Of a DNA stretch of 64,000 bases, positions 33,601 to 46,242 are shown piece by piece. Every line of letters begins with the position of its first letter. Positions within the stretch are counted from its first letter, which is position 1. The position numbers and the translations under genes are program-made. The notes beneath the pieces are model-generated. The model ran no database searches. It worked only from the letters and a program-made list of their open reading frames with translations, and was not told where the DNA came from. This DNA comes from Thelephora terrestris. Lineage: Eukaryota; Basidiomycota; Agaricomycetes; Thelephorales; Thelephoraceae. The DNA lies in NCBI GenBank assembly GCA_015956445.1, contig WIUZ02000009.1:1364001-1428000 (forward strand). The letters run 5' to 3'.

Positions 33601-36600
33601 GCTACTCCCGAAGGCACAACATATGTTGACGGTGGGTGATCTCAGCAGAAATCAAAGGATGCCTTATTCAACCCCTCGTCAGTCCTCGCGAATAAGAAAC
33701 CCGAGTTGTTGGATAAGAAAGGGAAGGGCTACGCTGATGCAAAATGGGAGGCAGAAGTCCGTCAGAAGTTGACCGCGAAGAAGGCTCAGGTTACGCTGTC
33801 CAAGAAAGATCAAGCCCTCGTAAATGAGCAGCTTCAGAAGGAAGCTGAAATCAGGAAGCGGGTTGCTGAAATCAGGTCCAAGCTAGAACATGGTCTGGAG
33901 CTCGTACATTCACTCGCTTCCGCAAACGTCGAAGAGTTCCATGCTTATGCCCCCCAAATCGCTTCCATTTTACGCTTGGGCGCATTCGGCGAAGCTTCCG
34001 AGGCTTTGGTCGGAGACAAAGCATTCGATACCTTCCTGGTGACCCCGTTTACTCGTTTCATTCGGAGTTGCATTAACGTATGTCCGATAGAGAGTGAACG
34101 ACGCCTCGTCGGAAAGATTGGAATGGGCACGCACCTGGATTGCCGTCGCTATTCTGCGTTCCCTTGAAGTCAGTGGGATACCTTGTCACATGCAAGAAGA
34201 GCCGTTGAATGGTAAGGAGTCGTGGTTATTCATTGTTGTTGAAGTTGCTAAAATGTCAAAGGTCTTGTTATACGAGTCCTATATCGGCTACGCACGGTTT
34301 CGGAACAAAATGTCCTGGATGCCGCCACTTTCTCACTCTGCTCCCCTCTGTTGACGCAAGTCCTGCTCAAGGGAGGCATTTCCCTCACTGAAGAAGATGA
34401 CCCTCTCGAGCAGGTTGCTCTTTCACTAGACGTGATCAAATTCCACGCTGGAGAATGTCAGTCTTTTGGAAAGTCTTCCTCTGAACATGACTAAACCTGA
34501 GATCGTCAGTTTCGAATGTTGCGTTCCCGAGAAAATCCATCATGGAGAGCTTGATACATGTGATCCGCCAGCAACCTAGACTCGCAAAGGACGCGTCCTC
34601 AGCGTTGGTTGACATAGGGCAAGCGATCCATTCCAATGTCACACCCGAGGAAACATCGGCTTTGCTTTGCGGTACCTTGACGCAAGAAGTGTATGTACGG
34701 ACATCGTGCTTACAGGCGCTCCAGGTAGGTTTCACGTCCGTCGGAGGAGGCTATACGTAATTATTTTGGTAGCCGTTCGATTTGACGGATCTCGATTGGT
34801 CACCTGAAATTTTGGTCGCCACCCACGATGAGGACGAACAGAACTCTCGTCTCGCTCAGCACCTCTGGGAAGACAACGGGTTGGACATCCCTGAGGCTTT
34901 CCTCGACACGCTGATCCCGTATTTGGGTACGCCTCTTTGTCCCCTCTGCCTTGATGTTACCGGTAACAATGCATTTAGACCACGAAAATGCCTATGTTCG
35001 TGCCAGTGTTGCCGCGGCCCTCGCGGAAGCGGTGGAACAGTCCCCGCAATCAGCCTCCCGGACGATCACGACCCTATGCGGACTCTATCGTGAGAAGGTA
35101 GGATGTCCCAAAAAATGGTCAATCGGATCTAATTATCTCCATAGGCGAAGATACTCGTCCCAGAATTCGATCAATTTGTAAGCTTTGGTGTCCATACTCC
35201 GAACGAAACATCTAATTTTGTGCAGGGGATGGTCATTGAGTCGAGCCTCAACCGTCCAGATCCGTGGCCAACCCGGGTAGCCATCGGCCAGACATTCAAG
35301 CACCTCGCCTCCTCATTTACGCAACCAGAAGTCGAACCGTTCTTCGTCTTCCTCATCAAGGAAGAGGCCCTTGGTGATAGGGAGGCAGAGGTCCGTCGAG
35401 CCATGCTGGATGCTGGCACGGCGGTGATTGACCTTTACGGGGCGTCTTCCCTCCCTGGGCTCATATCAATGTTCGAGACGCAACTTGGCACGGCCTCGAC
35501 TACCGAGACCAATGATCAGATCCAGGAGGCCGTTGTAATTCTCTTCGGTCGTCTCGGCCGCCACCTTGACCCATCAGATCCACGGATGCCAACATTGGTT
35601 GAGCGACTTGTCGAGGCTCTGCAAACACCAGCAGAACAGGTTCAGATCGCAGTTTCGGATTGCCTTGCCCCCCTTGTCAACAAGATGACGTCGCCTATTC
35701 AACAACTCGTCGACCGACTCCTGGTGGACCTGGCAGAAGCACCGAAATATGCTGGTCGACGTGGCGCGGCGTACGGTCTTGCCGGGGTCGTCAAAGGCGT
35801 TGGTATCCAAGGTATCAAACAATATAATATATTCCTTCGGCTGAAGGCATACGTCGAGGACAAGAAAAGATACGAAGCTCGTCAGGGCGCGGTGATGGCG
35901 TTCGAAACGATGTCGGCTACTCTCAGGCGCACGTTTGAACCATACGTGATTCACATCATTTCCCTGCTTCTCGTCGCTTTCGGTGATGGAGCTCCAGAAG
36001 TCCGAGAAGCCGCTCAGGACGCCGCCCGGGTTATGATGGGTAACATGTCAGGTTATGGCGTCAAGCTTATACTTCCCGATTTACTGGCTGGTCTCGACGA
36101 GAAGCAATGGAGGACGAAAAAAGGATCTATCGAGTTGCTCGGAATGATGGCTTACTGTGCTCCACGACAACTTTCCCAATCGCTTCCGGTTGTTATACCT
36201 CGTCTTACCGGAGTCTTAACGGATTCACATGCCCAAGTCAAATCCTCCGCGAACAAGAGTTTGAAGCAGTTCGGCGAAGTTATCAGCAATCCGGAAATCA
36301 AAGCTCTTGTTCCAGTGTTTTTGAAAGCGCTTGTAGATCCCGCAAAGACCCCCAACGCCCTGTCCGCCCTGTTAAAAACCTCCTTTATGCACTACATCGA
36401 TCTTTCGTCGTTGGCTTTGGTACGCGGTTTACAGTAGTGCCTGAGATGCTTGCTCATAAGTGCTTCCAGGTTGTTCCAATCCTCGAACGCGGTCTCCGTG
36501 AACGCGGCGCAGAAACAAAACGGAAAGCCTCTCAGATCGTCGGTAATCTGGCCTCACTGACTGAGTCGAAAGACTTTGCACCATATCTTCCACGGCTACT

Positions 36601-39600
36601 TCCGCTCGTACATGTTGTTTTGGTGGATCCAGTGCCTGAAGCTCGTGCTACCGCCGCCAAGGCTCTGGGTACCCTCGTTGAACGGCTGGGAGAGGTTCAT
36701 TTCCCGGAGCTTGTACCTGGCCTCTTACGTACTTTGAAAACGGACACATCTGGTGTCGACCGCCAGGGAGCTGCGCAGGGTCTCAGTGAAGTTTTGGCAG
36801 GACTAGGAATGGAACGCCTAGAAGGCCTCCTCCCTGATATCATCGTCAATGCACAGTCACCTCGAAGTACTGTCAAAGAAGGGTTCATGACCCTCCTGGT
36901 TTTCTTGCCTGCTACTTTTGGGACGAGGTTTCAGCCGCATCTTCCGAAGATTATTGCCCCAATTTTAGGAGGCCTCGCAGATTCCGAAGACTTTGTTCGA
37001 GATGCTGCAATGCGAGCGGGGAGGATGATTGTCACAAACTACGCCAACAAAGCTATCGACCTCCTCCTGCCCGAACTCGAGACCGGGATGTTTGACTCTG
37101 GTTGGAGAATCAGGGTGCGTTATATCCGGTTCCCGCACGACTAAAATTCGACTGATATGGATTCATGACAGCAATCCTCTATCACACTTGTCGGAGAACT
37201 GTTGTTCAAGATCACGGGTATTAGCGGCAAGAATGAGATTGAGGAAGATGAAGCTGCAGATGTTGTCCTGGCGGAAACTTCGAAGCGTGCCTTAGTCGAG
37301 GTTCTGGGAAAGGAAAGACGTGACAGGATCCTCTCTGCTCTATTCATTGCGAGGCAGGATTCGGTCAACGTTGTCCGACAATCGTCCATCCACATCTGGA
37401 AAGCGCTGGTTCATAATACTCCAAGGACAAGTAAGTTGTGCGGAGAAGTCAAATTGCGTCGATCTCAATATCATTCTAGTCCGCGAGATCATCTCAGACC
37501 TCATTGATCAACTCATCAAGTTGGTCTCCAGTGATGAGTTTGAGCAGCAAGAGGTACGTTGTCAAAAAATTGAGATTGACTTTGGCCTAACTCTGCGTAG
37601 ACTGCCTCAAGGACTGCTACGGAGTTGTGCAAGAAGTCCGGAGAAAAGCTATTGGCAGACATTATCGTAGCGCTGAAAGATCGCTCTACCTCCCAAGACG
37701 CAAGGACAAGAACTGGCGCTTGTTTGTTTCTCGCGGAACTTATGTGCGTGCTTATACTCCTTTACTCTGGGATGCTATAACCAGGTATACAGGCAAAGTA
37801 CTACCGACACACAACGAGAGATTCAAGAAAATGCGATCATTACAATCGTCCGAACGTCTCTTGTTGATGACGAGGCCATCGTACGGACTGCAGCTGCTAA
37901 GGCCTTCGATATCTTGCAGGAACAACTTGGCTCGAAAGCGATTGACCAGACTATACCTACCCTCTTGGAGGCCCTTCGACAACCAGGGGAGAGTTCCGGA
38001 ACTGCTCTGCAAGCTCTAAAGGAGGTCATGAATGTGAGTCCTGATGCAGGACCTCCTGCAGGAAAATACTAATGATTTGCTTAGGTTCGCGCCCATACTG
38101 TGTTCCCGATCCTCATCCCTACCCTCATTTCAAGCCCGATGACTTTGTTCAACGCCCGCGCCCTTGGTTCTCTCGTGGCTGTGGCAGGGAATGCCCTCAG
38201 CCGGAGACTTACTGTTATCGTCGGGGCTCTTGTTCAAGAACTGGAGACCACCACAGACGAAGAACTCAGAAGCGCTGTCGAAGAGACCTTGGAAATTCTT
38301 CTAGGATCGATCGTTGACGCAGAAGGGCTGAACACCCTTATGCTCCTTCTCTTGGAATGGTAAGTCCACGTACTGCCCCCCGTATCGTGATACACTCACC
38401 GTTGCACAGGGCCAAACACCATGATCCAAAGCGCCGCGCCAGCACGTGCAAAGTGTTCGCCACGTTCTGCGAGACGTCTGAGTTGGATTCTTCACTGTAC
38501 CGCGTTGATTGGATCCGTCAGCTCGTTACGTTGATGGACGATCCGCAAGTTGAGGTGCACACCGCGGCGTTCCAAGCCTTGGACACTTTCATCAAGTCTG
38601 TGCCGAAAGAAGAGGTCGAATCCCTTGTCGTTCCGTTGCGTAGGACGATCGAATCAACAGGAGCTCCAGGTGTCTACGTCCCTGGATTCAGCCTTCCAAA
38701 GGGTGTTTCGCCCATGGTTCCTATTATTATTGGTGGTTTGACGTCGGGAAGCAATGACCAAAGGGAGCAAGCGGCTTACGCCATTGGAGATCTTGTGGAA
38801 AGGACCGAGGAGAACGCCATGAGGCCATTCGTTGTTTCCTTCACTGGACCTCTCATTCGTGTTGCTACCCAAGCGACTACTCACCCGCCAGCCGTGAAGA
38901 CCGCCATCTTAACCGCGCTCTCCACCATGTTGGAAAGAATTCCAGTTTTTGTCAAGCCGTTCTTCCCACAGCTCCAACGTACGTTTGTGAAGAGTGTCGG
39001 TGACCCCGCTAGCCTAGCCGTCCGTAGCAAGGCCGCACAAGCGCTCGGTGTCTTGATGAAGAGTCAGCCTCGAGTGGATCCTGTGGTGACTGAGCTCATT
39101 GGAGGGGCAAGGAACAACGGAGACCCGATTTCTGGGAGTTTTGTTTTGGCACTGGCAAATGTCGTCCAGAACGGTGGTTCGAACGTGGGAGCGAAAGCCA
39201 AGGAGTCTTGCGTGGAATTGATATCCGATGCATTCAAAGAGCACCACGAAGGTAGGACATGAGAATGTCTCGGCTATCCTGCAGATTTTCTCACCCCGCA
39301 CTCAGAACCATATTGCCAGTCTATTGGAACGCTGTTTGTGGCTCTTTCTACCACACCTCAGCTTTTAAAACCTGTCGCACAGTAGGTTTTTGTGGCATCC
39401 CCTGCCCCCGCGTTGCTCATGATGATTTTCAGATCACACCTGGTTGAAGGAACGCCAGCAACGATCCTGGGCTCAAATATCACTTCCGCAGTCCTTTCAG
39501 CAGATGATCCGGCACAGAGTGGTCTCTTCCAGGAAATGGGTCTTCTGCGGGGGATCGCAAAAAAGGTCTTGGAAAACATCGGAAGCGATAAGCATTCGAT

Positions 39601-39673
39601 TTCACGGCTTTCTCGTGAATCCAAAGATCTATTAAAGTTATTACATGAAGATGAGCTCCAGGGTGTCTTCTAA
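30608..39673 (+). CDS. GCN1: GCN1, ribosome-bound activator of the eIF2-alpha kinase GCN2
   Basis: 27 exons: 30608..30827, 30881..31088, 31141..31360, 31415..31576, 31627..31695, 31744..32596, 32648..32834, 32890..33221, 33275..33396, 33448..33631, 33683..34038, 34091..34211, 34262..34456, 34510..34724, 34773..34926, 34979..35097, 35145..35177, 35226..36419, 36470..37114, 37172..37430, 37480..37553, 37601..37743, 37793..38033, 38085..38359, 38410..39251, 39306..39381, 39433..39673. These sum to 2579 aa, close to the usual GCN1 size of 2600-2700. The protein is almost entirely HEAT repeats. The eEF3-like central region is marked by GRRGAAYGLAGVVKG and KKGSIELLGMMAYCAPRQLSQ. The RWD-binding region that contacts GCN2 follows (EVRRAMLDAGTAVIDLYG lies before it). 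GCN1 sits on stalled ribosomes and, with GCN20, lets uncharged tRNA switch on GCN2. No disabling change is left once introns are removed. Confidence 0.95.
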
Positions 39674-39726
39674 AACATCTTTTCCTTCTGATAAAGCACT
39701 ACGTACACTGTATATCATACTTATCA

Positions 39727-41580
39727 TCAAGATGACATCGTAACCAAGACGTTAAAGTTGTATACTCTGGGAGAGGGGTCGAAATTGAACCCAAGCTCTG
39801 TCGCATCTACGTGTGCGACAAGGCCATCATCTCGATATAGCGATGCCCTCATAGTACCACCACATTCCAATGGGTGGGATAGTTTGGATAGCCCAGCTGG
39901 GACATCCCACGCCTTTGTATGCTCCCCCGATGACAGCCTTATAGTCCCCGGCGCAGTGGCTAGAACCACAACCCAAAATTTATCGTCCGCCTACCAAAGT
40001 GAAAAGTAAAAAATGTGGGTTACAGGGCCTAAATTCATCGAGATGTCGAAAGCCTACCAATTGCCAATGATTTGGGCGAGGGACAGGGTCATGACTCGCG
40101 TTAGCCGCTTTAGGGTGCGGTCTACCCCAGATGAATATCTTGTCGAGGGAAATCTTAGGATAATAGCCGTGCTTGAATGCGAAGGAGAAGTAGGAATTCA
40201 GTTGTAACCACGGTTCGTGAGGGAATCCGTCGACCCAAGCTTGGGAGTTGGGTTGTGCGCCTTTGATTGGACCAACGTAGTGAGATTCTCCGTAATCTGT
40301 GATGTGATTCACCGGTTAGCAGAGGTTAGGGGGAGGGGAAGAATGGCGAACCGTTCCAAGAGATGATTTGGGCGATGTCAACTTGGTCCCTCATTTTGAC
40401 GATTTGTTCCCACCTGCGAACGAAGAGATGGTCGTCGCCCCGGTAGATCCACTACGATGACGATCAGAATGCCTGGTCTATACATCGAAGAATTTACTCA
40501 CGTTTTTGTTCCAAGAATCGGGACCGTAATGCTGAAGCCAAGTCAGTTTGATCAAATTTGATCAGGCCTGGTTTGCCGAACCGTGAAAAACCACGGAGAT
40601 ATAGCAGCCATGAAAGTCCGTCCGCCTAGGTGGTGGAGGTGATGCTGATCCGTATCAAGACGGGGCAACTTTACCTCCGAAGGGGGTGAGTCCTTCGTCA
40701 AATGAATCGGCCAGCTTCCATTCCACTGAAAAAGCGCAACTTATTATGTGACTGAAAAGGAGTCAAGGGAAAGAAGGCCGTACGTTGAAATATCCGTCCA
40801 TAAATGGGAGCGAAGGGTATTTTCTGGGATCTATGAAGAAAGATGGGATGAAACAGATCTGATGTAACCTGCAGGTTAATAACAGCATGGCGTCGAAAGC
40901 GAGACCCACATACAGGGGTGATTTCTTCCAGTCGCCTTTTGATGTGGGTCCATCCGCGCTCAAACCCATGGTGCCCGAATTTACTATCCTGGCCTGCGAA
41001 AGTTGAGATAACGAGTTTGCCGTCCCTGTAGTATTGGTTTCCATGGTTCACGAATGGCTGGATGTGACATAATAGGCGTCCGATTTCATCCATGGACGCG
41101 CACGGGATACACCTGGCCGTTTACGGGCCCGATGGTTGGAAGTCAATGATATCGATAAGATTCTGAACTGAAGTCAGGTCAGATACACCCACATCATATC
41201 GAAACTAATGAAGAGTTTGAAGGGAAGAGCAGTGCTTTGCGCGGCATTGTAGCAGTCCTGAACCCGGCCGACTTGCCAGTCCTCTGGGCCGACGTTGAGA
41301 GCGAACCCATCACTGGGGGTTGGGTGAAGTTACGTTCAGTGTCTCAGCTGCGAACTGGCGGCGGCACTTACAATCCATTGTCGTGAGCCAATCGAATGTC
41401 ATCTACCCAGTCCTGGGTCGTGTATGGCTACGATAGCTCTTTTAGCCCTCACCCGGGAGGTCGCACGTTGAGTGGATTTACATAGGTGTTCCCCACCATG
41501 AAGCTATTACAACCGAGGAGCATCAGAGATCTTCGAGAAACCAACAAAGGCCAAACGGGACGCCTACTGGGCGAAGACAT
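39727..41580 (-). CDS. GH71 alpha-1,3-glucanase (mutanase family)
   Basis: Minus-strand exons 41580..41482, 41427..41372, 41312..41193, 41112..40914, 40858..40784, 40725..40582, 40531..40502, 40451..40352, 40296..40058, 39990..39727 give 441 aa. GH71 blocks appear in order: FMVGNTYPYTTQDW, DGFALNVGPEDW, LFISFDMM, STFAGQDSKFG, FIPSFFIDPRKYPSLPFMDG, NWNGSWPIHL, MAAISPWFFTHYGPDSW, then DYGESHYVGPIKG and a C-terminal beta-rich domain. The enzyme hydrolyses alpha-1,3-glucan, a cell-wall polymer of fungi, so the role is wall remodelling or mycoparasitism. The N-terminus chosen (MSSPSRRPVWPLLV) is not a convincing signal peptide; either an extra first exon is missing from the model or this is an intracellular form. 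Convergent with GCN1: the stop codons are about 55 bp apart. Confidence 0.87.
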
Positions 41581-41912
41581 GTTTCTCTCTGTGATTCTGG
41601 GATGGTGTATGCTTCGCTAGAAGGGTATTGAACATGGTGGTCGTAAGAGTTGCCTATTGGTTGATGGCTTTGATGATCGCTGCCCTCAGACCGTGTGACG
41701 TTATCTTTCTGATACAGCACTGTAAAGAGTGTGACTATCTCGTAAAGAAGACCGTGAACGTTCAGGCGTCATGAAGCCTCGTTTCAATAAGTCGACGAAA
41801 TCGATTCAGTCGAATGGGTTGCCAAATCCAGCTCAGATAAATAATCGTGTCGAGTCGTCGCAGTTCGTGAATGCGCGGGCTTGAAAATCGTTTGAACAGG
41901 AAGAGAACGGGA

Positions 41913-44145
41913 TCACACGCCGCTCTCCACCTGAACCTGAGCTAGGAGCTCCATGTTGGTTTTCCGGTACGTATCTTGGACGAGCCCATACGTCTCCCGG
42001 GGCACGTCGCTGAAGAGGAATACTGGAGGCTGATCGAGATCCGTACCCCACTTGGGCCAGGTCATGTTGTGCAGGAGTGAACCAGAGAATGCTTCCTTGG
42101 GTGGGATGGGATTTTGGAAGTTGACGAACGATACTGTGGAACAGAGGGGGACGTTCAGGATCACAACAATGTACTCAAAAACCCCGAGACGAAACACTCA
42201 CAGGCGCTATCCAATGCGACTTTGTCCGTGACCTCTTGAGAAATGCCATAGAATTCAGTCAATTCTCCGCTGTGGACGGATCCAAGATATTTGTCATCCT
42301 TATTTCGCTTCCACACTGGGATGCAGGTAAATCGAGGGTACACGACATAAGCAGTTGACACTCACGCCAAACGAAGGCGCCTTGAACCTTTGAAACAGCC
42401 TCCAGCATGGTCCTCCTCGCGGAACCAACGATGAAGTCCCCTTGAAAGGCGGCGATACGCTTGTACTGGGGGCTGAAGGGAGAAAATTTGTAAGCTGAGA
42501 AGAGTGCCGTTAGGCGGATGCATACAAATCTGGGTACGTGATTGTAGAGGTTTCGAAGGGGGAGCCCTGTATGATGAATTAAGGCGAGAACAAGCGGAGG
42601 GTAGACGCTTTGACTGACAAAGTTAGGATCTGCAGGGTAGGCAGCCATGATCCGGTCGACAGTGGAAGAGTTTGCACCCTCTACAAAATACTTCTGGATG
42701 AAAGAACGGAACTGTGTATCATCGCTGACTCCCTGGACGACGGGGACGGAGAAGATCCTGAAAAAAAGGAACCCAGGTGAGTTGGCATTTCTGGGTTAAG
42801 CTCGGTGCCCCAATACTTACGTTCCTTCATCGTCAGTGCTACCAACCATCAGGGGAACACTGCTAAATTCGCCGTCACGGAAAGCAGCCTTTAGGGTCTT
42901 TCTGAGCAGGGAGCCGTCGACAGTGACACCGAACGTTAGGTTGAGACCACGGTCAGAGAACAAGCCAGGAAGCTGGTTGATCGCGGTCATGTACTTTTCG
43001 TATGACACCTTGCGGAGACAATCGAGGGTCGAGGTCTGTCCAGTGCAGCCGGTTTGTTCAACAACGGAATCGTAAAAGGCCTGATGCTTGGGGTGATCAG
43101 TTGCGACGATGGGCGAAGTGACCATTGAATGCTGTGGTGCGTTCCGATATAGAGATTTTTGTGTGTGGACTCGAATTCACGACTAACCATCATAGCTCCA
43201 CGGAAGGGGGTATTGGTCTGATCTAGATGAGTGACCAGGTGTGTTGCGACAGACAACGATCCAGCACTTTGACCCCAGATAGTGACCTTCGCAGGATCGC
43301 CACCGAAATTTCCAACGAACTCCTGGATCCAAGCCAACGCTAACCGCTCTGTAGGCCGTGATAGATGCCAGATCGGGACATGAGCAATAGCTTTTTCCAC
43401 GACGGATCACTAGCACTCACGATCGTGAATACCAAGGTTTGCGATTCCAGCTTCCTTCACTTCTCTGCCTCCCAGAAAACCGAAGCCGTTCACCCGGTAG
43501 TTGAAGGACAGGTATATGACTGGATTACCTAGCTGAACGGAGCGGGAAACGAGTGAAGTAGCATTAAACGAAGAAGCGTCCCCAACAGAGAATCCGCCTC
43601 CGTAGATCCAGACAACGACCGGAAGCTTAGCATCCGCAGAAACCCCAGCAGGGCGAAACACGTTAAGATAGAGACCTTTGGAACTATATTTGGCATCTTG
43701 TAGGGAAAATTGAACGATCGGACTCACAGTCCTCTGATGGCTGGACTTGACTGACGATACCGCGGAGCGAAGAGTAGTCAATCCCGGGCAATTGTTGGAG
43801 AGTATAATTTTGTTGAGGGCAAGAGTGACTGAAGTTAAGAGCGGGAACCAATTGTTTAGGCGAACTTGTCCGTGTGACCGGGAGCGGCAGGCGGAGACGA
43901 AGATCACCAACACTAAAAAGAGAGTCAGCTCGCTCGCTCCCACAGACTCTTCGAGGAAAGTCTCACGGAGGCCGGGCGTATGGAATTCCGAGAAAACGTT
44001 GGACATTTCCTTCCAACGCTCCCTCATAAGCAGCATAGTCGAGCTCGACCACGGGAGATTCTAGATCAGAACGACGGTGAGGGATGGAGAGGGCTTGGCC
44101 CCAATTGGCAGCCAGTGCCAGGAAGAGAATAGAGCGAAGCAGCAT
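41913..44145 (-). CDS. Secreted type-B carboxylesterase/lipase
   Basis: Minus-strand exons 44145..43967, 43912..43728, 43675..43421, 43348..43188, 43131..42821, 42757..42619, 42566..42526, 42472..42366, 42315..42202, 42133..41913 give 570 aa, typical for the family. The N-terminus is a signal peptide (MLLRSILFLALAANWGQALS). Then: GNVQRFLGIPYARPP, SEDCLYLNVFRP, the oxyanion loop VWIYGGGFSVG, FNYRVNGFGFLGG, and the nucleophile elbow IWGQSAGS (GxSxG with Gln in the place of the common Glu). The acid lies in the STDDEGT region and the histidine in SVHSGEL, as in Candida rugosa-type lipases. Extracellular ester hydrolysis; substrate unknown. Two exons (41 and 107 nt) were placed because GSPFETSTITYP and PQYKRIAAFQGD restore the family sequence. 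Confidence 0.9.
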
Positions 44146-45274
44146 GATCGTGACTTCGTATTACCGGCGAATGAAAGGAGGCCTAGAAAGGAAGAAAAGA
44201 GAGACGAATGCGCGCTGCGCAATGAGAAAAAGAACGAAAAATTGCGACCCTTCGTTCTTTTATGTACCAGGCGAATCGTTCGCGCGTTCGTTTCGCCTTG
44301 TGATCCATTTTCGCTGGGTGATGGTATCAATGAAGATTACTCCAAGCTCGAAGACATCCCCGTCGAACGTGCGACAAGCACACGCCAAGTCAACAAACCA
44401 GTATTCTTGGCCCAGAGAGTAGTGTCTGCGGTACGCACTAGCGCATTAACGCTACTAGGACAAGGAGTCGTGAGTTTGAGAAAAGATCTTGGCTAAGAAA
44501 ATTTGTAATCGCCATCGCCGAGGGTACTTGACGTTAGATGTCCGATCAAAGTGGAAGGAACCCCGTCCAAGAGATCTGATTTCTCGACTCCACAGCGGTA
44601 AGTTCGCGTCATGCCGGGTCGGTTTCATACAGATGCATTTGAAAGGCAGAAAGGCAAATGAGTTTGGCTGTGCTTGGGTGGTGGCACGTGAGGGCGCGTG
44701 TTAACACTATCCTCATCCAGGCTTTGGATCTGATCAATCTTCTCATGGCAAAGATGCATCGAGGCGGGGCTATAGGTGATTCTGCTTGACGTGCTAGATC
44801 TTGTGGAAAACTCCAAAGCTTGATGGGGTGGTGATGGATTCATATGATGAGTGCCTAATTCGATAATGTACTACACGCTCGCTCGTGAATACACGGAGGG
44901 CGGCCTATGAGAGGAATGAACATATCATATTTACAAGGTATGACGCCTTCCATGCACTCTCCGCCAGAAGATCCAGTTCTTGATATTACGGAGGGTAGGA
45001 GGGAAGAGGCTCGGTTTTTTCATAAGGTTTGGTATCTCCCAACAGTCATGGTAATTGTTTTGAGCGAGGTTGACGTAGACAACTTGCGGGGTATGTGGGC
45101 GGTCGTGATAAACCCTACGTGTTTCACGGGTATCAAGGGAAGTGGATGGCTGGATGGTATCGGTGGATGATTCGGCCGGTTCACCAGCCTCAAACTGCAA
45201 AAAAAATATGTCAATCCAAGTTCCATTTCTAGAGATGCAACGCGAATGCCCATCACAACAACCTTGCACGCGCG
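44146..45274. other. Intergenic, no supported gene
   Basis: Upstream region of the carboxylesterase and downstream region of the broken minus-strand gene. Several frames of 70-140 codons exist on both strands, but none has splice partners, domains or codon use that would set it apart from chance. Confidence 0.45.
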
Positions 45275-46231
45275 CTACTTGACCATGAACGGGCTCACAT
45301 TAAGGAATAGGTCTTCCGATTGGGAGGAGGTATCCCAGCCTACAGTTTCGAACGCGGTTCCACCGCTTGATTTTCCAAAGGCAGCCTCCAAAAGCTCCTT
45401 GTACAGTTCTTCAGAGGGTGCTTCGAGGTCCTCGACTTCCGTGAGCCAGCTCAAGTTCGAGGCCTCGAGGCAATGAGCCAATCCATATCGCTCCGCGAAT
45501 TCTCGGAGCTCCTCTTCCGCTCTAACCAAATCAACCGAACCGACGGAGGACGCCGAAACACTTGACCACAGATCTTCAAGATCGGAGTGGACTGGGGAAT
45601 CTGGCTCGGAAAATTCCAATCCCGCTGCCGCGTCGCAGACGCATAATAACTTGAGCGCCAGGCCGTCCGGCAGATAGATAGCGACCCGCCTTCCATCATG
45701 GGGGTCGTTTTCGGAACGAGCGGAAGGGTGAAGGAAGGACATAGCGTGCATGACGTCGCTGGGATGGTGTACATACCAACGCTCCGGTCGGCTTATATCC
45801 TCCTCCCATCCCGGGCCATGAAGGTCCGTCGCACAAAGGGTGACGCGCCAAAGACCACGGTGTCATAGAGAAGGGTGGCCGATTCCTTTGAACTGGGTCA
45901 CTTCCGGGAGACATGGCACATTGAGTTCGCCGTCAGAAAGACCATGGAACCGACACTTTGAACTCTTGGTAGGCGGGACACCGACAGTGGCATTTGCTTG
46001 ACGACCGGTTTACTCGACACTAGGGCACGGTGCCTTCCAGATCGCCTTCCAGAAATTACGCGGCAGGCTCGTGTGGCAACGGATTCTGACCATGTAGAAG
46101 TCGCGGTCCTTGCGAAGGTCGCAATTGGATGACGCGTCTGTGCAAGGATTGAACTTCCCCATTGGGACAGCGTGTGAGATCACGGTGAACATCCCCGCCA
46201 CGCGCATCTGCCAACTCAATCCACCGCTCAT
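45275..46231 (-). pseudogene. Minus-strand gene of unknown family with two in-frame stops
   Basis: A single minus-strand frame of 319 codons runs from an ATG at 46231 to a stop at 45275 and reads as protein almost throughout: MSGGLSWQMRVAGMF, RNFWKAIWKAP, then FHGLSDGELNVPCLPEV, LWRVTLCATDLHGPGW, RWYVHHPSDVMHAMSFLHPS, and an acidic C-terminus (EVEDLEAPSEELYKELL). It is broken by a TAA at 46012..46010 and a TGA near 45868. The first could be removed by a weak 54-nt intron (GTCGAG...ACCAAG); I find no intron that removes the second. The ATG is also only 11 bp from the divergent ATG at 46243, which leaves no room for two promoters. The best reading is a decaying gene; a functional gene starting further inside (for example 45751) is possible. 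The family is not recognised. Confidence 0.45.
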
Positions 46232-46242
46232 CTCAAAGAAAG

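Noticed and set aside
33632-33682. In-frame TGA in GCN1 (GTTGACGGTGGGTGATC), at first read as a nonsense change
   Set aside because: It lies inside a 51-nt intron (GTGGGT...GTCAG); splicing gives TYVDVLANKKP, which fits GCN1, and the following frame is continuous.
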